From Oceanobacillus halotolerans (GTDB taxonomy: Bacteria; Bacillota; Bacilli; Bacillales; Amphibacillaceae): DNA of 64,000 nt. Positions 1 to 10,760 of this stretch are shown here, piece after piece. The stretch lies in contig NZ_WIXL01000006.1 of NCBI RefSeq assembly GCF_010993955.1, forward strand, positions 62,001-126,000. Reading direction: 5' to 3'. The translations under genes and the position numbers were made by a program. Under the pieces are notes generated by a model, which was given only the letters and a program-made list of their open reading frames with translations, did not search any database and was not told where the DNA came from. The stretch's first letter is position 1; each line of letters starts with the position of its first letter.

Positions 1-180
1 GTCCAGCCAAAAGCAATGCAAGCTTGGGAAACAGAAACACATTTTAAAGAACTTGTTCAAGCAGATGATCAAATTACGGAATTACTGACAGAAGAAGAGA
101 TTGACGCTTGCTTTGACTACACCTACCATTTAAAAAATGTCGATGCTATTTTCGACCGCATTGGCTTAGGAGGGGAATAA
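1..180 (+). CDS. purB: Adenylosuccinate lyase, C-terminal end (partial)
   Basis: The first 59 codons are open and end at TAA 178-180. They read as the C-terminus of PurB, with PKAMQAWETETHFKELV followed by the ACFDYTYHLKNVDAIF tail that closes Bacillus adenylosuccinate lyases. The enzyme cleaves SAICAR to AICAR plus fumarate and adenylosuccinate to AMP plus fumarate. The gene starts upstream of the window. It lies directly before purC with the purC ribosome binding site (AGGAGGGG) inside its last codons, as in the B. subtilis purEKB-CSQLFMNHD operon. The identification rests on the tail sequence and on position. Confidence 0.9.
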   Translation, partial: VQPKAMQAWETETHFKELVQADDQITELLTEEEIDACFDYTYHLKNVDAIFDRIGLGGE

Positions 181-181
181 C

Positions 182-895
182 GTGAAGGCTGAACTGCTTT
201 ATGAAGGGAAGGCTAAGAAGGTTTATCGTGCTGCTGATGAAGAGGGGAAACTCGTTTTATCCTATAAAAATGATGCAACCGCATTAAATGGTAAAAAGAA
301 GGAAAGCTTTACTGGAAAAGGCCGTTTAAATAATGAGATATCTTCCTTAGTCTTTTCCTATTTAAAAAAGAAAGGGATTGCCAGTCATTTTATCAAGAAG
401 TTAAATGACAAAGAACAGCTTGTGTATGAAACGAATATTATCCCACTAGAAGTCGTTGTTCGCAACATGGCAACAGGCAGTATTACAAAGCGCTTAGGTT
501 TTACGGAAAAAACCCCTTTCCAACCACCATTAGTGGAATTGTTTTATAAAAATGATGAATTGGATGATCCATTAATCAATGATGATCATGCATTACGATT
601 AAGTGATATTTCACAAGATGAGTTACAAGTAATAAAAAAAGATGCCTTAATGATTAATACTGTCTTACAAGAAATGTTTCAAACGATCAATTTAATATTA
701 GTAGATTTTAAGCTCGAGTTTGGTAGATTGCCAGACGGAACGATTGTGCTGAGTGATGAAATTTCACCAGACACTTGTCGATTATGGGATCGTCATACAC
801 AAGTAAAAATGGATAAAGATGTATTCCGTCAAGGGATTGGCGATTTATTGGATGTCTATGAAGAAATATTAAACCGACTGGAGGCAACGTCATGA
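182..895 (+). CDS. purC: Phosphoribosylaminoimidazole-succinocarboxamide synthase
   Basis: PurC (237 aa) condenses CAIR with aspartate, using ATP, to give SAICAR in cytosolic purine synthesis. The N-terminal YEGKAKKVY (residues 7-15) and the signature DEISPDTCRLWD (about 192-203) are diagnostic, and the length matches the single-domain bacterial family. The start is GTG at 182, placed just after AGGAGGGG, which is set in the last codons of purB. The gene overlaps purS by 4 bp, consistent with translational coupling in one long purine operon. The operon leader, where PurR and the guanine riboswitch would act in Bacillus, lies outside the window. Confidence 0.97.
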   Translation: MKAELLYEGKAKKVYRAADEEGKLVLSYKNDATALNGKKKESFTGKGRLNNEISSLVFSYLKKKGIASHFIKKLNDKEQLVYETNIIPLEVVVRNMATGSITKRLGFTEKTPFQPPLVELFYKNDELDDPLINDDHALRLSDISQDELQVIKKDALMINTVLQEMFQTINLILVDFKLEFGRLPDGTIVLSDEISPDTCRLWDRHTQVKMDKDVFRQGIGDLLDVYEEILNRLEATS

Positions 896-1143
896 GAAAT
901 GTAACCGTGTATATCACATTGAAGTCTGGAGTATTGGATCCACAGGGAAAAGCAATACAGGAATCGTTAAACTCACTAGGTTATGATGAGGTTCAATCGG
1001 CACGTGTAGGCAAGACTATCTCTTTACAAATAGAGGATGGTCCGAATTTAGAGAAACGTATTACCGAAATGTGTGAGAAGCTCCTAGCAAACCCTGTTAT
1101 TGAAGACTATCGCTTTGATGTGGAGGAGGCTGTTCAGTCGTGA
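892..1143 (+). CDS. purS: FGAM synthase subunit PurS
   Basis: PurS (83 aa) is the small dimeric subunit of the three-part formylglycinamidine synthase of Gram-positives. It bridges the glutaminase PurQ and the synthase PurL and helps move ammonia between them. The sequence shows the typical [13 protein letters not shown] opening and the GKTISLQIE central strand. Its ATG overlaps the purC stop (ATGA), and its own stop overlaps the GTG of purQ, so purC-S-Q are tightly coupled. There are no unusual features. Confidence 0.96.
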   Translation: MRNVTVYITLKSGVLDPQGKAIQESLNSLGYDEVQSARVGKTISLQIEDGPNLEKRITEMCEKLLANPVIEDYRFDVEEAVQS

Positions 1144-1826
1144 AATTTGCTGTAATTGTTTTTCCAGGATCTAATTGTGATCGTGATATGTACTATGCGG
1201 CAAAAGAAGTGCTGGGGGAGGAAGCTGATTTAGTTTGGTATGAATCAGCTGGTAATCTAGGAAACTATGATGGCATCCTTTTGCCTGGAGGTTTTTCGTA
1301 TGGGGATTACTTACGTTCAGGTGCTGTAGCTGCAACATCTGAGATTATGCAACAAATAAAAGAGCATGCATCAAAAGGAAAACCAGTACTTGGTGTTTGT
1401 AATGGTTTCCAAGTTTTAACAGAGGCAGGGTTACTACCAGGAGCGTTAATGCGTAATGAGAAACTATCCTTTATGTGTCACTTTGAGGATCTAATCGTGA
1501 CGAATAACGAAACCATGTTTACCTCTCTCTTTCAAACAGGAGAGACAATAAAACTACCAATTGCCCATGGTGAAGGAAATTACTTTTGTGACGAAACCAC
1601 TTTAAAAGATTTACAGGCAAATAACCAAATTGTCTTCACGTATGAAAATAATCCAAATGGATCTGTTGCAGATATTGCAGGTATTGTGAATAAAAAAGGC
1701 AATGTTCTTGGCATGATGCCACATCCAGAACGTGCAGTGGAAATGTTATTAGGTAGTGATGATGGTTTGAAACTATTCCAATCACTCGTCCAAAATTGGA
1801 GGGAATCCTATGTTGTTAACGCATGA
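1140..1826 (+). CDS. purQ: FGAM synthase glutaminase subunit PurQ
   Basis: PurQ (228 aa) is a class I glutamine amidotransferase that supplies ammonia to PurL for converting FGAR to FGAM. The nucleophile Cys87 lies in GVCNGFQ, and the catalytic His-Glu pair lies in [11 protein letters not shown] near the C-terminus. FPGSNCDRD at the N-terminus is the family signature. The start is GTG at 1140, overlapping the purS TGA. The 3' end overlaps purL by 17 bp. Confidence 0.96.
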   Translation: MKFAVIVFPGSNCDRDMYYAAKEVLGEEADLVWYESAGNLGNYDGILLPGGFSYGDYLRSGAVAATSEIMQQIKEHASKGKPVLGVCNGFQVLTEAGLLPGALMRNEKLSFMCHFEDLIVTNNETMFTSLFQTGETIKLPIAHGEGNYFCDETTLKDLQANNQIVFTYENNPNGSVADIAGIVNKKGNVLGMMPHPERAVEMLLGSDDGLKLFQSLVQNWRESYVVNA

Positions 1827-4038
1827 AATCAGCCCAGAGAAAATTGAAAAAGACAAAATCTATCAAGATATGGGGCTTAGTGATCAAGAATATGACATGG
1901 TGAAGACCATTTTAAAACGCCGACCTAACTTTACAGAGACTGGTATTTTCTCTGTCATGTGGTCGGAGCATTGTAGTTATAAAACATCAAAACCATTATT
2001 GAAAAAATTCCCTTCCAAAGCTCCACATGTGTTACAAGGTCCAGGAGAAGGTGCAGGAATTATTGATATTGGTGACAACCAAGCCGTTGTATTTAAAGTA
2101 GAAAGCCATAACCATCCATCTGCGGTTGAACCATATCAAGGTGCAGCTACAGGGGTAGGCGGTATTATTCGTGATGTGTTTTCCATGGGAGCCCGTCCGA
2201 TTGCTTTAATGAATTCCTTACGATTCGGCAATTTAACGACAGAACGGGTGAAATATTTATTTTCAGAAGTTGTAAACGGAATTGCAGGCTATGGCAACTG
2301 TGTCGGGGTACCAACAGTAGGTGGAGAAGTTCAATTTGATGATAGTTATGAAGATAATCCACTTGTAAATGCCATGTGTGTAGGGTTAATTAATCATGAT
2401 GACATACAAAAAGGAATTGCAACAGGTGTCGGAAATACCGTATTGTATGCAGGTGCTCCAACTGGTCGTGACGGGATTCATGGAGCAACCTTTGCCTCTG
2501 ATGATTTAGCGGAGGACTCGGATAAAGATCGTCCAGCTGTGCAAGTTGGGGACCCGTTTATGGAAAAATTATTGATTGAAGCATGCTTGGAAGTGATTCA
2601 TTCTGATGCACTTGTTGGGATGCAAGATATGGGTGCAGCAGGTCTTACGTCATCTGCAAGTGAAATGGCAAGTAAAGCAGGAACAGGTATGGAAATGGAT
2701 TTAGATCGTGTTCCACAACGAGAACTGAATATGAATGCATATGAATTAATGCTATCTGAATCTCAGGAACGCATGTTATTGGTTGTCAAAAAGGGACGTG
2801 AACAAGAAATTATCGATATCTTTGAAAAATACGGACTTCAGGCAGTTGCAGTCGGTGAAATAATTGAGGAGCAAGTATTCCGAATTAAGCAGCATGGTGA
2901 AGTTCAGGCAGATATTCCTGTTGATGCATTAGCGGAAGAAGCACCCGTTTATCATTTACCATCACAAGAACCATCGTATTATAAGGTATTTCAAGAAATG
3001 GATAATATGATCCCAGCCGTAACAGACCATGTGGATATGTTAAAGAAATTACTAAAACAGCCTACGATTGCTAGTAAAGAGTGGGTCTATGATCAATACG
3101 ATTCAATGGTCCAAACCAATACGGTAGTGACACCTGGTTCAGATGCAGCAGTGGTACGAGTGAAAGGTACAGATAAGGCGCTTGCGATTACTACTGATTG
3201 TAATTCCCGTTATATTTATTTAGATCCTGAAACTGGTGGAAAAATTGCCGTAGCTGAAGCAGCACGTAATCTTGTTTGTTCTGGAGCACGTCCACTAGGA
3301 TTAACGGATGGACTTAACTTTGGTAATCCGACGAATAGGGAAGTTTTCTGGCAAATGGAAAAGAGTGTAGAAGGAATGAGTGAGGCAGCATCCACATTAC
3401 AAACTCCCGTTATTAGTGGGAATGTTTCCTTATATAATCAATCGCAAGGCAAGGCTATTTTCCCAACACCAGTAGTTGGAATGGTTGGACTCCATGAATC
3501 TGTTGAACACATTACACCAAGTTATTTCCAAGAAGCAGGAGATCTCATTTATGTGATTGGCGAAACCAAGTGTGAGTTTGGTGGAAGTGAATTACAAAAT
3601 GTACTGAATGGTAAATATGAAGGGAAAGCACCGGAAATCAATCTCTCTGTTGAAGCGAAACGGCAACAAGAACTTTTAGAAACTATTCAACAAGGTATCA
3701 TCCAATCTGCACATGATATAGCAGAAGGAGGATTAGCTGTTGCATTAGCGGAAAGTGTTTTTCATGATAAAGGATTAGGTGTTTCGGTAGAACTTGAAGG
3801 GGACTTCACAACGGAATTATTTAGTGAAACACAATCGCGTTTTGTTGTATCGGTAAAACCTGAACATCAAGCACAATTTGAAAATAAAGTAAATGATGCA
3901 TCTCAGATTGGTGTTGTCACGGCTGATGGGACATTTTCGGTAAAGGCGCAGAAGGAAGATGGAATACAGGAGGACGTCGAAACGCTTAGCCAACTTTGGA
4001 AAGGAGCAATTCCATGCTTGCTGAAATCAAAGGCTTAA
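1810..4038 (+). CDS. purL: FGAM synthase large subunit PurL
   Basis: PurL (742 aa, the usual size of the small Bacillus type) carries out the ATP-dependent amidation of FGAR. It has two AIRS-like halves. [10 protein letters not shown] (around residues 51-60) and VESHNHPSA (97-105) are active-site motifs of the first half. GDSDAAVVR-like and SGNVSLYN segments mark the second half. It starts at ATG 1810, inside purQ, preceded by GGAGGGA. Its 3' end overlaps the start of purF by 25 bp. Confidence 0.96.
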   Translation: MLLTHEISPEKIEKDKIYQDMGLSDQEYDMVKTILKRRPNFTETGIFSVMWSEHCSYKTSKPLLKKFPSKAPHVLQGPGEGAGIIDIGDNQAVVFKVESHNHPSAVEPYQGAATGVGGIIRDVFSMGARPIALMNSLRFGNLTTERVKYLFSEVVNGIAGYGNCVGVPTVGGEVQFDDSYEDNPLVNAMCVGLINHDDIQKGIATGVGNTVLYAGAPTGRDGIHGATFASDDLAEDSDKDRPAVQVGDPFMEKLLIEACLEVIHSDALVGMQDMGAAGLTSSASEMASKAGTGMEMDLDRVPQRELNMNAYELMLSESQERMLLVVKKGREQEIIDIFEKYGLQAVAVGEIIEEQVFRIKQHGEVQADIPVDALAEEAPVYHLPSQEPSYYKVFQEMDNMIPAVTDHVDMLKKLLKQPTIASKEWVYDQYDSMVQTNTVVTPGSDAAVVRVKGTDKALAITTDCNSRYIYLDPETGGKIAVAEAARNLVCSGARPLGLTDGLNFGNPTNREVFWQMEKSVEGMSEAASTLQTPVISGNVSLYNQSQGKAIFPTPVVGMVGLHESVEHITPSYFQEAGDLIYVIGETKCEFGGSELQNVLNGKYEGKAPEINLSVEAKRQQELLETIQQGIIQSAHDIAEGGLAVALAESVFHDKGLGVSVELEGDFTTELFSETQSRFVVSVKPEHQAQFENKVNDASQIGVVTADGTFSVKAQKEDGIQEDVETLSQLWKGAIPCLLKSKA

Positions 4039-5423
4039 ATGAAGAATGTGGGGTATTTGGAATCTGGGGTCATGAGAAGGCAGCAGAAATTACGTATTAC
4101 GGGTTACATGCCTTGCAACATCGGGGTCAAGAAGGCGCGGGAATGGTTATTAGTGATGGTGAAACCTTAAAACAATATAAAGGGTTAGGACTAGTTAATG
4201 ATGTGTTTAAGGATGCTAACTTTTCCGAGTTAAAAGGGAATGCATCGGTTGGTCATGTTCGCTATGCCACTCAAGGCGATGGGGGTATTGAAAATGTGCA
4301 ACCATTATATTTTCGTTCGCAAACAGAAAGTATGGCCTTAGCACACAATGGAAATATCATGAATGCTTATAAGCTGCGTGGAGAGTTAGAAGAAGAGGGA
4401 CGCATCTTACAAACCACATCCGATACAGAGGTACTTGCACACTTAATTAAACGAAACGGCAATCAAGTGAATGAGACAACGATTGCAGAGGCATTAAATC
4501 ATATTGTTGGAGCCTATGCGTTTGTCATTTTATTAGAAGACCGGATGTATGTTGCACTAGATCCACGAGGCCTGCGTCCATTATCTATTGGTAAATTAGG
4601 TGATAGTTATGTCGTGTCATCTGAGACATGTGCTTTTGATATTGTAGGTGCTACCTTCGAACGAGAAGTATTACCAGGTGAGTTAATCACAATAAGTGAT
4701 AAGGGAATCGAAACAACACGATTTGCATTACGGGAACAGCGTAACATGTGCGCAATGGAGTATGTGTATTTTTCAAGACCAGATAGCAATTTAAACCATG
4801 TCAATGTCCATGCATCACGCAAACGAATGGGAATTGAACTGGCGAAGGAATCTCCAGTAGAGGCAGATGTGGTAACAGGTGTACCTGATTCCAGTATTTC
4901 AGCAGCGATTGGCTATGCAGAAGAGTGTGGTCTTCCGTATGAAATGGGGTTAATTAAAAACCGTTATGTTGGTCGTACATTTATCCAACCGTCACAGGAA
5001 TTACGAGAACAAGGTGTGAAAATGAAGCTTTCCCCTGTAAGAGGTATTGTGGAGGGAAAACGTGTCATTATGATTGACGATTCCATTGTAAGAGGAACGA
5101 CAAGTAGACGGATCGTTCGCATGCTAAAAGAAGCGGGTGCCACAGAAGTGCATGTTCGAATCGCTTCGCCAACTATTGAAAATCCATGTTATTACGGAAT
5201 TGATATGTCGACAAGAAAAGAGCTAATTGCTGCAAACCATTCTGTCGATGAAATTTGTGAGATAATTGGTGCCGACAGTGTAGCGTATCTATCAACGGAA
5301 GGCTTAGAAAACGCGATTGTAAAAGATAAAACATTACACCAAGGAATTTGCAAAGCCTGTTTCACTGGTAATTATCCTGTAACCGAAAGAAATCAAAAAG
5401 CAGTAACAAATACAGAAAGTTAG
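4014..5423 (+). CDS. purF: Amidophosphoribosyltransferase (GPAT)
   Basis: PurF makes 5-phosphoribosylamine from PRPP and glutamine, the committed step of purine synthesis. I chose ATG 4014 because GGAAAGGAG lies just upstream and because it gives an 11-residue propeptide ([11 protein letters not shown]) followed by Cys12. This is the layout of Bacillus PurF, where the propeptide is removed to expose the catalytic N-terminal Cys. The PRPP-binding motif [11 protein letters not shown] lies near residues 351-361. Cysteines in the C-terminal half (for example CYYG and CKACF) fit the 4Fe-4S-containing Bacillus type. The operon normally continues directly into purM, but here a repeat-filled gap follows. 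Confidence 0.95.
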   Translation: MLAEIKGLNEECGVFGIWGHEKAAEITYYGLHALQHRGQEGAGMVISDGETLKQYKGLGLVNDVFKDANFSELKGNASVGHVRYATQGDGGIENVQPLYFRSQTESMALAHNGNIMNAYKLRGELEEEGRILQTTSDTEVLAHLIKRNGNQVNETTIAEALNHIVGAYAFVILLEDRMYVALDPRGLRPLSIGKLGDSYVVSSETCAFDIVGATFEREVLPGELITISDKGIETTRFALREQRNMCAMEYVYFSRPDSNLNHVNVHASRKRMGIELAKESPVEADVVTGVPDSSISAAIGYAEECGLPYEMGLIKNRYVGRTFIQPSQELREQGVKMKLSPVRGIVEGKRVIMIDDSIVRGTTSRRIVRMLKEAGATEVHVRIASPTIENPCYYGIDMSTRKELIAANHSVDEICEIIGADSVAYLSTEGLENAIVKDKTLHQGICKACFTGNYPVTERNQKAVTNTES

Positions 5424-6295
5424 TCCATTTTCTATTAAAATATCGCTGTATCAATTGTTAATAGCTTCTTACTGTGACAAAAGTTGGCTGTTTTCTATAA
5501 GATTGTTGTTTTTTCTGATGAATAGTTGATAGATTATGCGTCATAACTTAGAGGCTTTGGTTTCCGCTCCAGACAGTCCCTTTCACCACGGGCATAAGTA
5601 CGACATCTGTTCAAACTATCCGTTTTCTCAGTGTCTTCTTTACCGCGGACAACATTTCAGCTTCCTCTATAGAAAAGAGGAAGTGCCTTGGTCACCCCAA
5701 TTAGAAAACTTGGCTTGTCGCCAAGCGGCAAAAGCCTTAGTTGCACTTATGCAGTAAGTAGTTTCTTATCTGCCAAGCTTAAGCCGAGCCTCGGCGTGGC
5801 GTATTGTGCCACAAAGAGGATTGACTTAAGACCTCGAGGGTGTAGGCGTGGCCGATGAAAACGACACGTTCTTATGTCTATCGGCACTAGGACATCAATC
5901 GCTCGAAGCTAGACATAGGAAGCGAAAACCACTTCCTGTTCAAGTCTAGACTCGTGCTGTTCCTGCAGGAGTCTACTGTCCTAAGCTCCAATCAATTCTT
6001 TAAGTTGCTATGTATTTTGGACTCATTTCTAGCTGAGGAAAAACACGAAGACTCCTGCGGAAAAACGAGCCTAAGAGACTCCGCAGTGTGGGTTTCACGA
6101 GGAGGCTCGTGGGGAGTCCGCGGTAAAGTAGACACTGTGAAAACGAATAGTTTGAACAGATGTCGCACTTATGCCCCTGGTGAAAGCGAAGTGTTTTTCC
6201 GTAGCGGTTGTTATAGCGAAAACTTTACAACGTATAGAAGGTAAACAATAAAATAAGCAAAAATAGCCAAAAAGTTGAAAAAAGGCGGTGTAAGT
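5424..6295. repeat. Intra-operon gap with a large palindromic interspersed repeat (copy 1)
   Basis: This stretch between purF and purM holds no convincing gene. It holds a large repeat element. Its left arm (about 5561-5645, containing CATCTGTTCAAACTAT) recurs inverted at about 6117-6215 (containing ATAGTTTGAACAGATG), so the element has terminal inverted arms of about 85 bp. Its core (about 5660-5900) contains GAAAACTTGGCTTGTCGCC and TTATCTGCCAAGC, which reappear at 37965-38070 and, inverted, at 59920-60020. Short open frames inside are by-products of the palindromes and have no ribosome binding sites. Other copies lie near 14424, 37828, 57118, 59846 and 63813. Confidence 0.85.
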
Positions 6296-7315
6296 ATGTC
6301 CAATGCATATAAAAATGCGGGTGTGGATGTAGAAAAAGGATATGAAGCGGTAGATCGCATGAAAAAACACATTGCAAAAACAAGTCGTCCTGAGGTAATG
6401 GGAGGACTTGGGGCGTTTGCAGGTTTATTTGATATTAGTAAACAGGGTTATAAAGAGCCAGTACTTATTTCTGGAACAGATGGAGTGGGAACAAAGCTAA
6501 AGCTTGCATTTCAATTGGATAAACATGACACAGTTGGTATTGATTTAGTTGCAATGTGTGTAAACGACATTGTTGCACAAGGTGCAGAACCCTTATTTTT
6601 CCTAGATTACATCGCCTGTGGGAAAAATGAACCACAAATGATGGAAGAAATTGTAGCCGGTATTAGTAATGGGTGTGTGGATGCAGGTGCAGCATTAATT
6701 GGTGGAGAAACAGCTGAAATGCCAGGAATGTATGCAGAAAATGAATATGACTTAGCTGGCTTTACGGTAGGTATTTCGGACAAACAACAACTTATTACAG
6801 GAGATGCAATCCAAGAAGGAAATGTCGTCATTGGTCTCTCTTCTAGTGGTATTCATTCGAATGGTTATTCCTTAGTTCGCAACCTTGTATCAGATCTAGA
6901 TTTACATACGATCTATGAGCCTTTTACACAGTCTTTAGGTGAGGTGTTACTAACGCCAACAAAAATTTATGCAAAACCGATAATGGAAGTGAAGAAAAGG
7001 ATTATCATCAAAGGGGTGTCCCACATTACAGGTGGTGGATTTTATGAAAATCTACCAAGAATGCTCCCTGATGGCCTAGGAGTAGAATTAAAGAAAAATT
7101 CCTGGAATGTACCAGCTATTTTTCCATTCTTGCAAGGACGAGGTAGCTTATCAGATGAAGAAATGTATGGCATCTTTAATATGGGAATTGGCATGGCATT
7201 AGTGGTTAATGAGCATGATGTGGATGAAACATTAAAACTAGTACGTGAAACCGGAGAAAATGCATCTGTAATTGGATCGGTTGTACCAAAAGAAGGAGTG
7301 CACTTCACATCATGA
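6296..7315 (+). CDS. purM: Phosphoribosylformylglycinamidine cyclo-ligase (AIR synthase)
   Basis: PurM (339 aa) closes the imidazole ring, turning FGAM into AIR with ATP. The start is ATG 6296 behind AAAGGCGGTG. The seven codons upstream in frame lack a ribosome binding site of their own. Visible family motifs are [23 protein letters not shown] and [11 protein letters not shown], and the C-terminal [10 protein letters not shown] is typical. The protein has the two-domain AIRS fold length. It overlaps purN by 4 bp. The 870 bp between purF and this gene hold a repeat, so transcription must either read through several hairpins or restart. Confidence 0.96.
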   Translation: MSNAYKNAGVDVEKGYEAVDRMKKHIAKTSRPEVMGGLGAFAGLFDISKQGYKEPVLISGTDGVGTKLKLAFQLDKHDTVGIDLVAMCVNDIVAQGAEPLFFLDYIACGKNEPQMMEEIVAGISNGCVDAGAALIGGETAEMPGMYAENEYDLAGFTVGISDKQQLITGDAIQEGNVVIGLSSSGIHSNGYSLVRNLVSDLDLHTIYEPFTQSLGEVLLTPTKIYAKPIMEVKKRIIIKGVSHITGGGFYENLPRMLPDGLGVELKKNSWNVPAIFPFLQGRGSLSDEEMYGIFNMGIGMALVVNEHDVDETLKLVRETGENASVIGSVVPKEGVHFTS

Positions 7316-7875
7316 CACAAGTGAAAGCAGCCGTATTCGCATCAGGGACGGGTAGCAACTTTCAAGCAATCATGGAAGCGGGAGACTTAGGTTGTGAGAT
7401 TGTATTACTTGTATGTGATAACCCTGATGCAACGGTAATTGATAAGGCTAAATATCATGACATTCCAGTTTTCGTATTTCAACCAACAAACTATGAATCA
7501 AAAGAAGCATATGAACAAGTCATTATAAAATATCTAATAGAAGCAAATGTTTCGTGGATTTTTCTAGCGGGATATATGCGGATTGTTGGATCAACCCTTC
7601 TAAAGGCGTATAAAGGGAAAGTAATTAATATACACCCTTCCTTGCTTCCTCAATTTCCAGGAAAGGATGGAATTGAACAGGCATTAGAAGCAGGTGTTAC
7701 CAAAACAGGTGTAACCGTACATTATATTGATGCTGGCATTGATACTGGGCCAATTATAGCGCAAGAGACAGTTGAAGTATTACCACAGGATTCAATTACA
7801 ACGTTAAAAAAACGAATTCAAAAAGCGGAGCACGAGCTTTACCCAAGTGTTATTAAACAGTTACTAAAAAAGTGA
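7312..7875 (+). CDS. purN: Phosphoribosylglycinamide formyltransferase
   Basis: PurN (187 aa) transfers a formyl group from 10-formyl-THF to GAR. The N-terminal [12 protein letters not shown] loop binds the GAR phosphate. The catalytic trio is visible as Asn106 and His108 in NIHPSLLP and Asp144 in DAGIDTGPI. Its ATG overlaps the purM stop (ATGA), so the two are coupled. Length and motifs are normal. Confidence 0.96.
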   Translation: MTQVKAAVFASGTGSNFQAIMEAGDLGCEIVLLVCDNPDATVIDKAKYHDIPVFVFQPTNYESKEAYEQVIIKYLIEANVSWIFLAGYMRIVGSTLLKAYKGKVINIHPSLLPQFPGKDGIEQALEAGVTKTGVTVHYIDAGIDTGPIIAQETVEVLPQDSITTLKKRIQKAEHELYPSVIKQLLKK

Positions 7876-7884
7876 GGGATCGTT

Positions 7885-9417
7885 ATGCGAAAACGAGCAC
7901 TAGTCAGTGTTTCCAACAAAGAAAATATCACCGAATTTGTCCAAGGACTAGTAGGTTTGGATTATGAAATTATTTCTACTGGAGGTACTTTACGCGTATT
8001 AGAGGAAGCAGGAATTTCAGTAAAACCGGTTGAGGCGGTTACAGGATCTCCTGAAATACTAGATGGTAGAGTGAAAACATTACATCCAATGATCCATGGT
8101 GGATTGCTTGCCAAACGAGATAATCCTGATCATCGTCAGCAACTAGAAGATCATTCGATCACCCCAATAGATATGGTAATTGTGAACTTATATCCATTTA
8201 AACAAACGTTTGATCAAGAAGGTGTGACAGAAGAAGAAATTATTGAAAACATTGATATAGGCGGTCCGACGATGCTTCGTGCAGCAGCGAAAAACTTTTC
8301 AGATGTAACGGTTGTCGTGGATCCGAAAGACTATGAAACAGTTCTCGAAGCAGCACGCCATGATAAGTTAAATAAACAAAAAAGACAGCAGCTAGCAGCA
8401 AAAGTATTTCGCCACACTGCATATTATGATTCGCTGATAGCGAGTTATTTTACGGATAAAGAAGAAGCGTCCTTCCCAGAGACCTACACAGTTACATACG
8501 AAAAAGTTCAATCCCTAAGATATGGTGAAAATCCACACCAACAAGCAGCATTTTATAAAAATCCAATTCAAGACGGGATGAGCCTAGCGACTGCCAACCA
8601 GTTACATGGAAAAGAATTATCCTATAATAATATCCAAGATGCTAATGCAGCGGTTGAAATATTATCCGATTACAAGGAACCTGCTGCTGTTGCGGTGAAG
8701 CATATGAACCCATGTGGTATTGGAGTGGCTGATACATTAAACGTGGCATTTGATAAAGCGTTTGATGCTGATCCGATTTCTATTTTTGGTGGTATTGTTG
8801 CATTGAATGGAGAGGTAGATGAAAAAACAGCAGAAAAATTAAGTGAAATCTTTTTAGAAATCATTATTGCACCAGGTTTTACAGAGGATGCATTTCGTAT
8901 TTTGACGAAGAAGAAAAATATTCGGTTACTTGAATTAGCTTCAGCTGATAATGAATCAACTACCCATAAACTTACAACCGTTAATGGTGGGGTTTTAATC
9001 CAGGAATTTGATAAAGCTGTTGTAATGAAAGACGATCTTACAGTTACAACCAAACGTAGACCATCTGAACAAGAAATAACAGATTTATTATTTGCTTGGA
9101 AAGCTGTAAAACACGTGAAGTCCAATGCAATTGTGTTAGCCAAAGATAATCAAACAGTTGGTGTTGGTGCAGGACAAATGAATCGAGTAGGTGCAGCAAA
9201 AATTGCAACCGAACAAGCTGAGGAAAAGGCAAAAGGTGCAGTCATGGCTTCTGATGCATTTTTTCCAATGCCAGATACAGTTGAAGTTGCTGCAAAAGCT
9301 GGCATAACTGCTATTATCCAGCCTGGTGGCTCTAAACGAGATCAAGATTCCATTGACAAGTGTAATGAATATGGAATCGCCATGGTCTTTACAGGTATGC
9401 GTCATTTTAAACATTAA
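7885..9417 (+). CDS. purH: Bifunctional AICAR formyltransferase / IMP cyclohydrolase
   Basis: PurH (510 aa) carries out the last two steps to IMP. The N-terminal MGS-like cyclohydrolase domain (about 1-190) contains STGGTLRVLEEAG and GGLLAKRDNP. The C-terminal formyltransferase domain contains LRYGENPHQ, the catalytic KHMNPCG region and FGG-I-ALN. It starts at ATG 7885, 9 bp after purN, with GAGGGATCG as the ribosome binding region. Length is as in B. subtilis. Confidence 0.96.
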   Translation: MRKRALVSVSNKENITEFVQGLVGLDYEIISTGGTLRVLEEAGISVKPVEAVTGSPEILDGRVKTLHPMIHGGLLAKRDNPDHRQQLEDHSITPIDMVIVNLYPFKQTFDQEGVTEEEIIENIDIGGPTMLRAAAKNFSDVTVVVDPKDYETVLEAARHDKLNKQKRQQLAAKVFRHTAYYDSLIASYFTDKEEASFPETYTVTYEKVQSLRYGENPHQQAAFYKNPIQDGMSLATANQLHGKELSYNNIQDANAAVEILSDYKEPAAVAVKHMNPCGIGVADTLNVAFDKAFDADPISIFGGIVALNGEVDEKTAEKLSEIFLEIIIAPGFTEDAFRILTKKKNIRLLELASADNESTTHKLTTVNGGVLIQEFDKAVVMKDDLTVTTKRRPSEQEITDLLFAWKAVKHVKSNAIVLAKDNQTVGVGAGQMNRVGAAKIATEQAEEKAKGAVMASDAFFPMPDTVEVAAKAGITAIIQPGGSKRDQDSIDKCNEYGIAMVFTGMRHFKH

Positions 9418-9443
9418 ATCCTTACATGGAAGGGAATGGTTTG

Positions 9444-10709
9444 GTGAAAGTACTAGTTGTCGGTAGTGGTGGTCGTGAGCATAGTATGATCATGAAGTTA
9501 GCTAAAAGTGAACAGGTCGATCAGTTGTATGCCGCACCAGGCAATGGTGGAATCGAAGAACATGCAACATGTGTTTATATCCAGGATACAGACATCGATT
9601 CATTAATTCGTTTTGTAAAAGAAACCGAAATTGATTTGACGATTGTTGGTCCGGAGAAACCATTATTATTGGGGATTACAGATCGATTTAATGCAGAAGG
9701 TTTGGCCATTTTTGCACCAACGGAGGATGGCGCTATGCTTGAGGGGAGTAAAAGCTTTGCCAAAGACTTTATGAAAAAGTATAGAATCCCAACTGCAGCA
9801 TATGAAACCTTTACAAATGCCGAAGAGGCAAAAGCATATATTGAAGCAAAGGGAGCTCCAATTGTTGTAAAAGCGGATGGTTTAGCAGCAGGAAAAGGTG
9901 TTATTGTAGCAAAGACAAAACAAGAAGCGATACAAGCAATTGATGATATGTTAGTGGAAAAGGTTTTTGCAGATGCAGGTTCAACGATTGTAGTGGAGGA
10001 ATGTTTAGTAGGTGATGAGTTTTCGCTAATGGCATTTGTACATGAAAACAATGTCTATCCCATGGTACCGGCACGTGATCATAAGCGAGCCTTTGATGAT
10101 GATAAAGGACCAAATACTGGCGGAATGGGCGCTTATGCACCAGTAAGTGATATTACGGAGGAGACGATCACCTATTGCACAGAAGAAATTTTACAAAAGG
10201 CAGTAGATGGATTGGTACAGGAAGGGCGTTCGTTCACTGGAATTTTATATGCTGGCTTAATGATGACTTCTGATGGACCCAAAGTAATTGAGTTTAATGC
10301 CCGCTTCGGTGATCCTGAAACACAGGTTGTACTACCATTATTGAAAAATGACCTTGTCCAAGTCATAACAGATGTAATGAATGGACAAAATCCACAATTA
10401 GAATGGGAAAACCAAATGTGTGCTGGTGTTGTATTGGCTTCCACGGGATATCCAGGAAGCTATGAAAAAGGCGTTCCACTTCCGAATATCCCATTAGCGG
10501 AAAACTCGTTTATGGTTCATGCTGGAACGAAGCAAAAAGATGGACAACTTATTAGCAGCGGAGGCCGTGTTCTACTGGTGGGAGCAAAGGATGATTCATT
10601 GGAAGGGGCTACTAATCTAGTATATCGTTCACTCTCTTCCATGGATGGTACAGGTGCGTTTTTCTATCGTAAAGATATTGGAACAACAATAGAAACCTCC
10701 AAGTTATAG
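9444..10709 (+). CDS. purD: Phosphoribosylamine-glycine ligase
   Basis: PurD (421 aa from this start) is an ATP-grasp ligase joining phosphoribosylamine and glycine to GAR. I place the start at GTG 9444, giving MKVLVVGSGGREHS, because GGAAGGGA ends 8 bp upstream. An ATG at 9426 is in frame but has no ribosome binding site. The ATP-grasp core includes VVKADGLAAGKGV and VIEFNARFGDPETQ. This is the last gene of the pur operon. A short hairpin and then the 42-bp tandem repeat follow. Confidence 0.94.
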   Translation: MKVLVVGSGGREHSMIMKLAKSEQVDQLYAAPGNGGIEEHATCVYIQDTDIDSLIRFVKETEIDLTIVGPEKPLLLGITDRFNAEGLAIFAPTEDGAMLEGSKSFAKDFMKKYRIPTAAYETFTNAEEAKAYIEAKGAPIVVKADGLAAGKGVIVAKTKQEAIQAIDDMLVEKVFADAGSTIVVEECLVGDEFSLMAFVHENNVYPMVPARDHKRAFDDDKGPNTGGMGAYAPVSDITEETITYCTEEILQKAVDGLVQEGRSFTGILYAGLMMTSDGPKVIEFNARFGDPETQVVLPLLKNDLVQVITDVMNGQNPQLEWENQMCAGVVLASTGYPGSYEKGVPLPNIPLAENSFMVHAGTKQKDGQLISSGGRVLLVGAKDDSLEGATNLVYRSLSSMDGTGAFFYRKDIGTTIETSKL

Positions 10710-10714
10710 AAATA

Positions 10715-10745
10715 ATAGGCTGTTGAGGAGTACTCGGCAGCCTAT
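10715..10745 (+). terminator. Possible terminator of the pur operon
   Basis: ATAGGCTG (10715-10722) pairs with CAGCCTAT (10738-10745) immediately after the purD stop. There is no good run of T after the stem, so this is a weak terminator or a processing hairpin. Confidence 0.45.
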
Positions 10746-10760
10746 AATAGTGTTTAACAC

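Noticed and set aside
5536-6244. Short open frames inside the purF-purM gap as genes
   Set aside because: They consist wholly of the interspersed repeat, with no binding site, and are disrupted in other copies.
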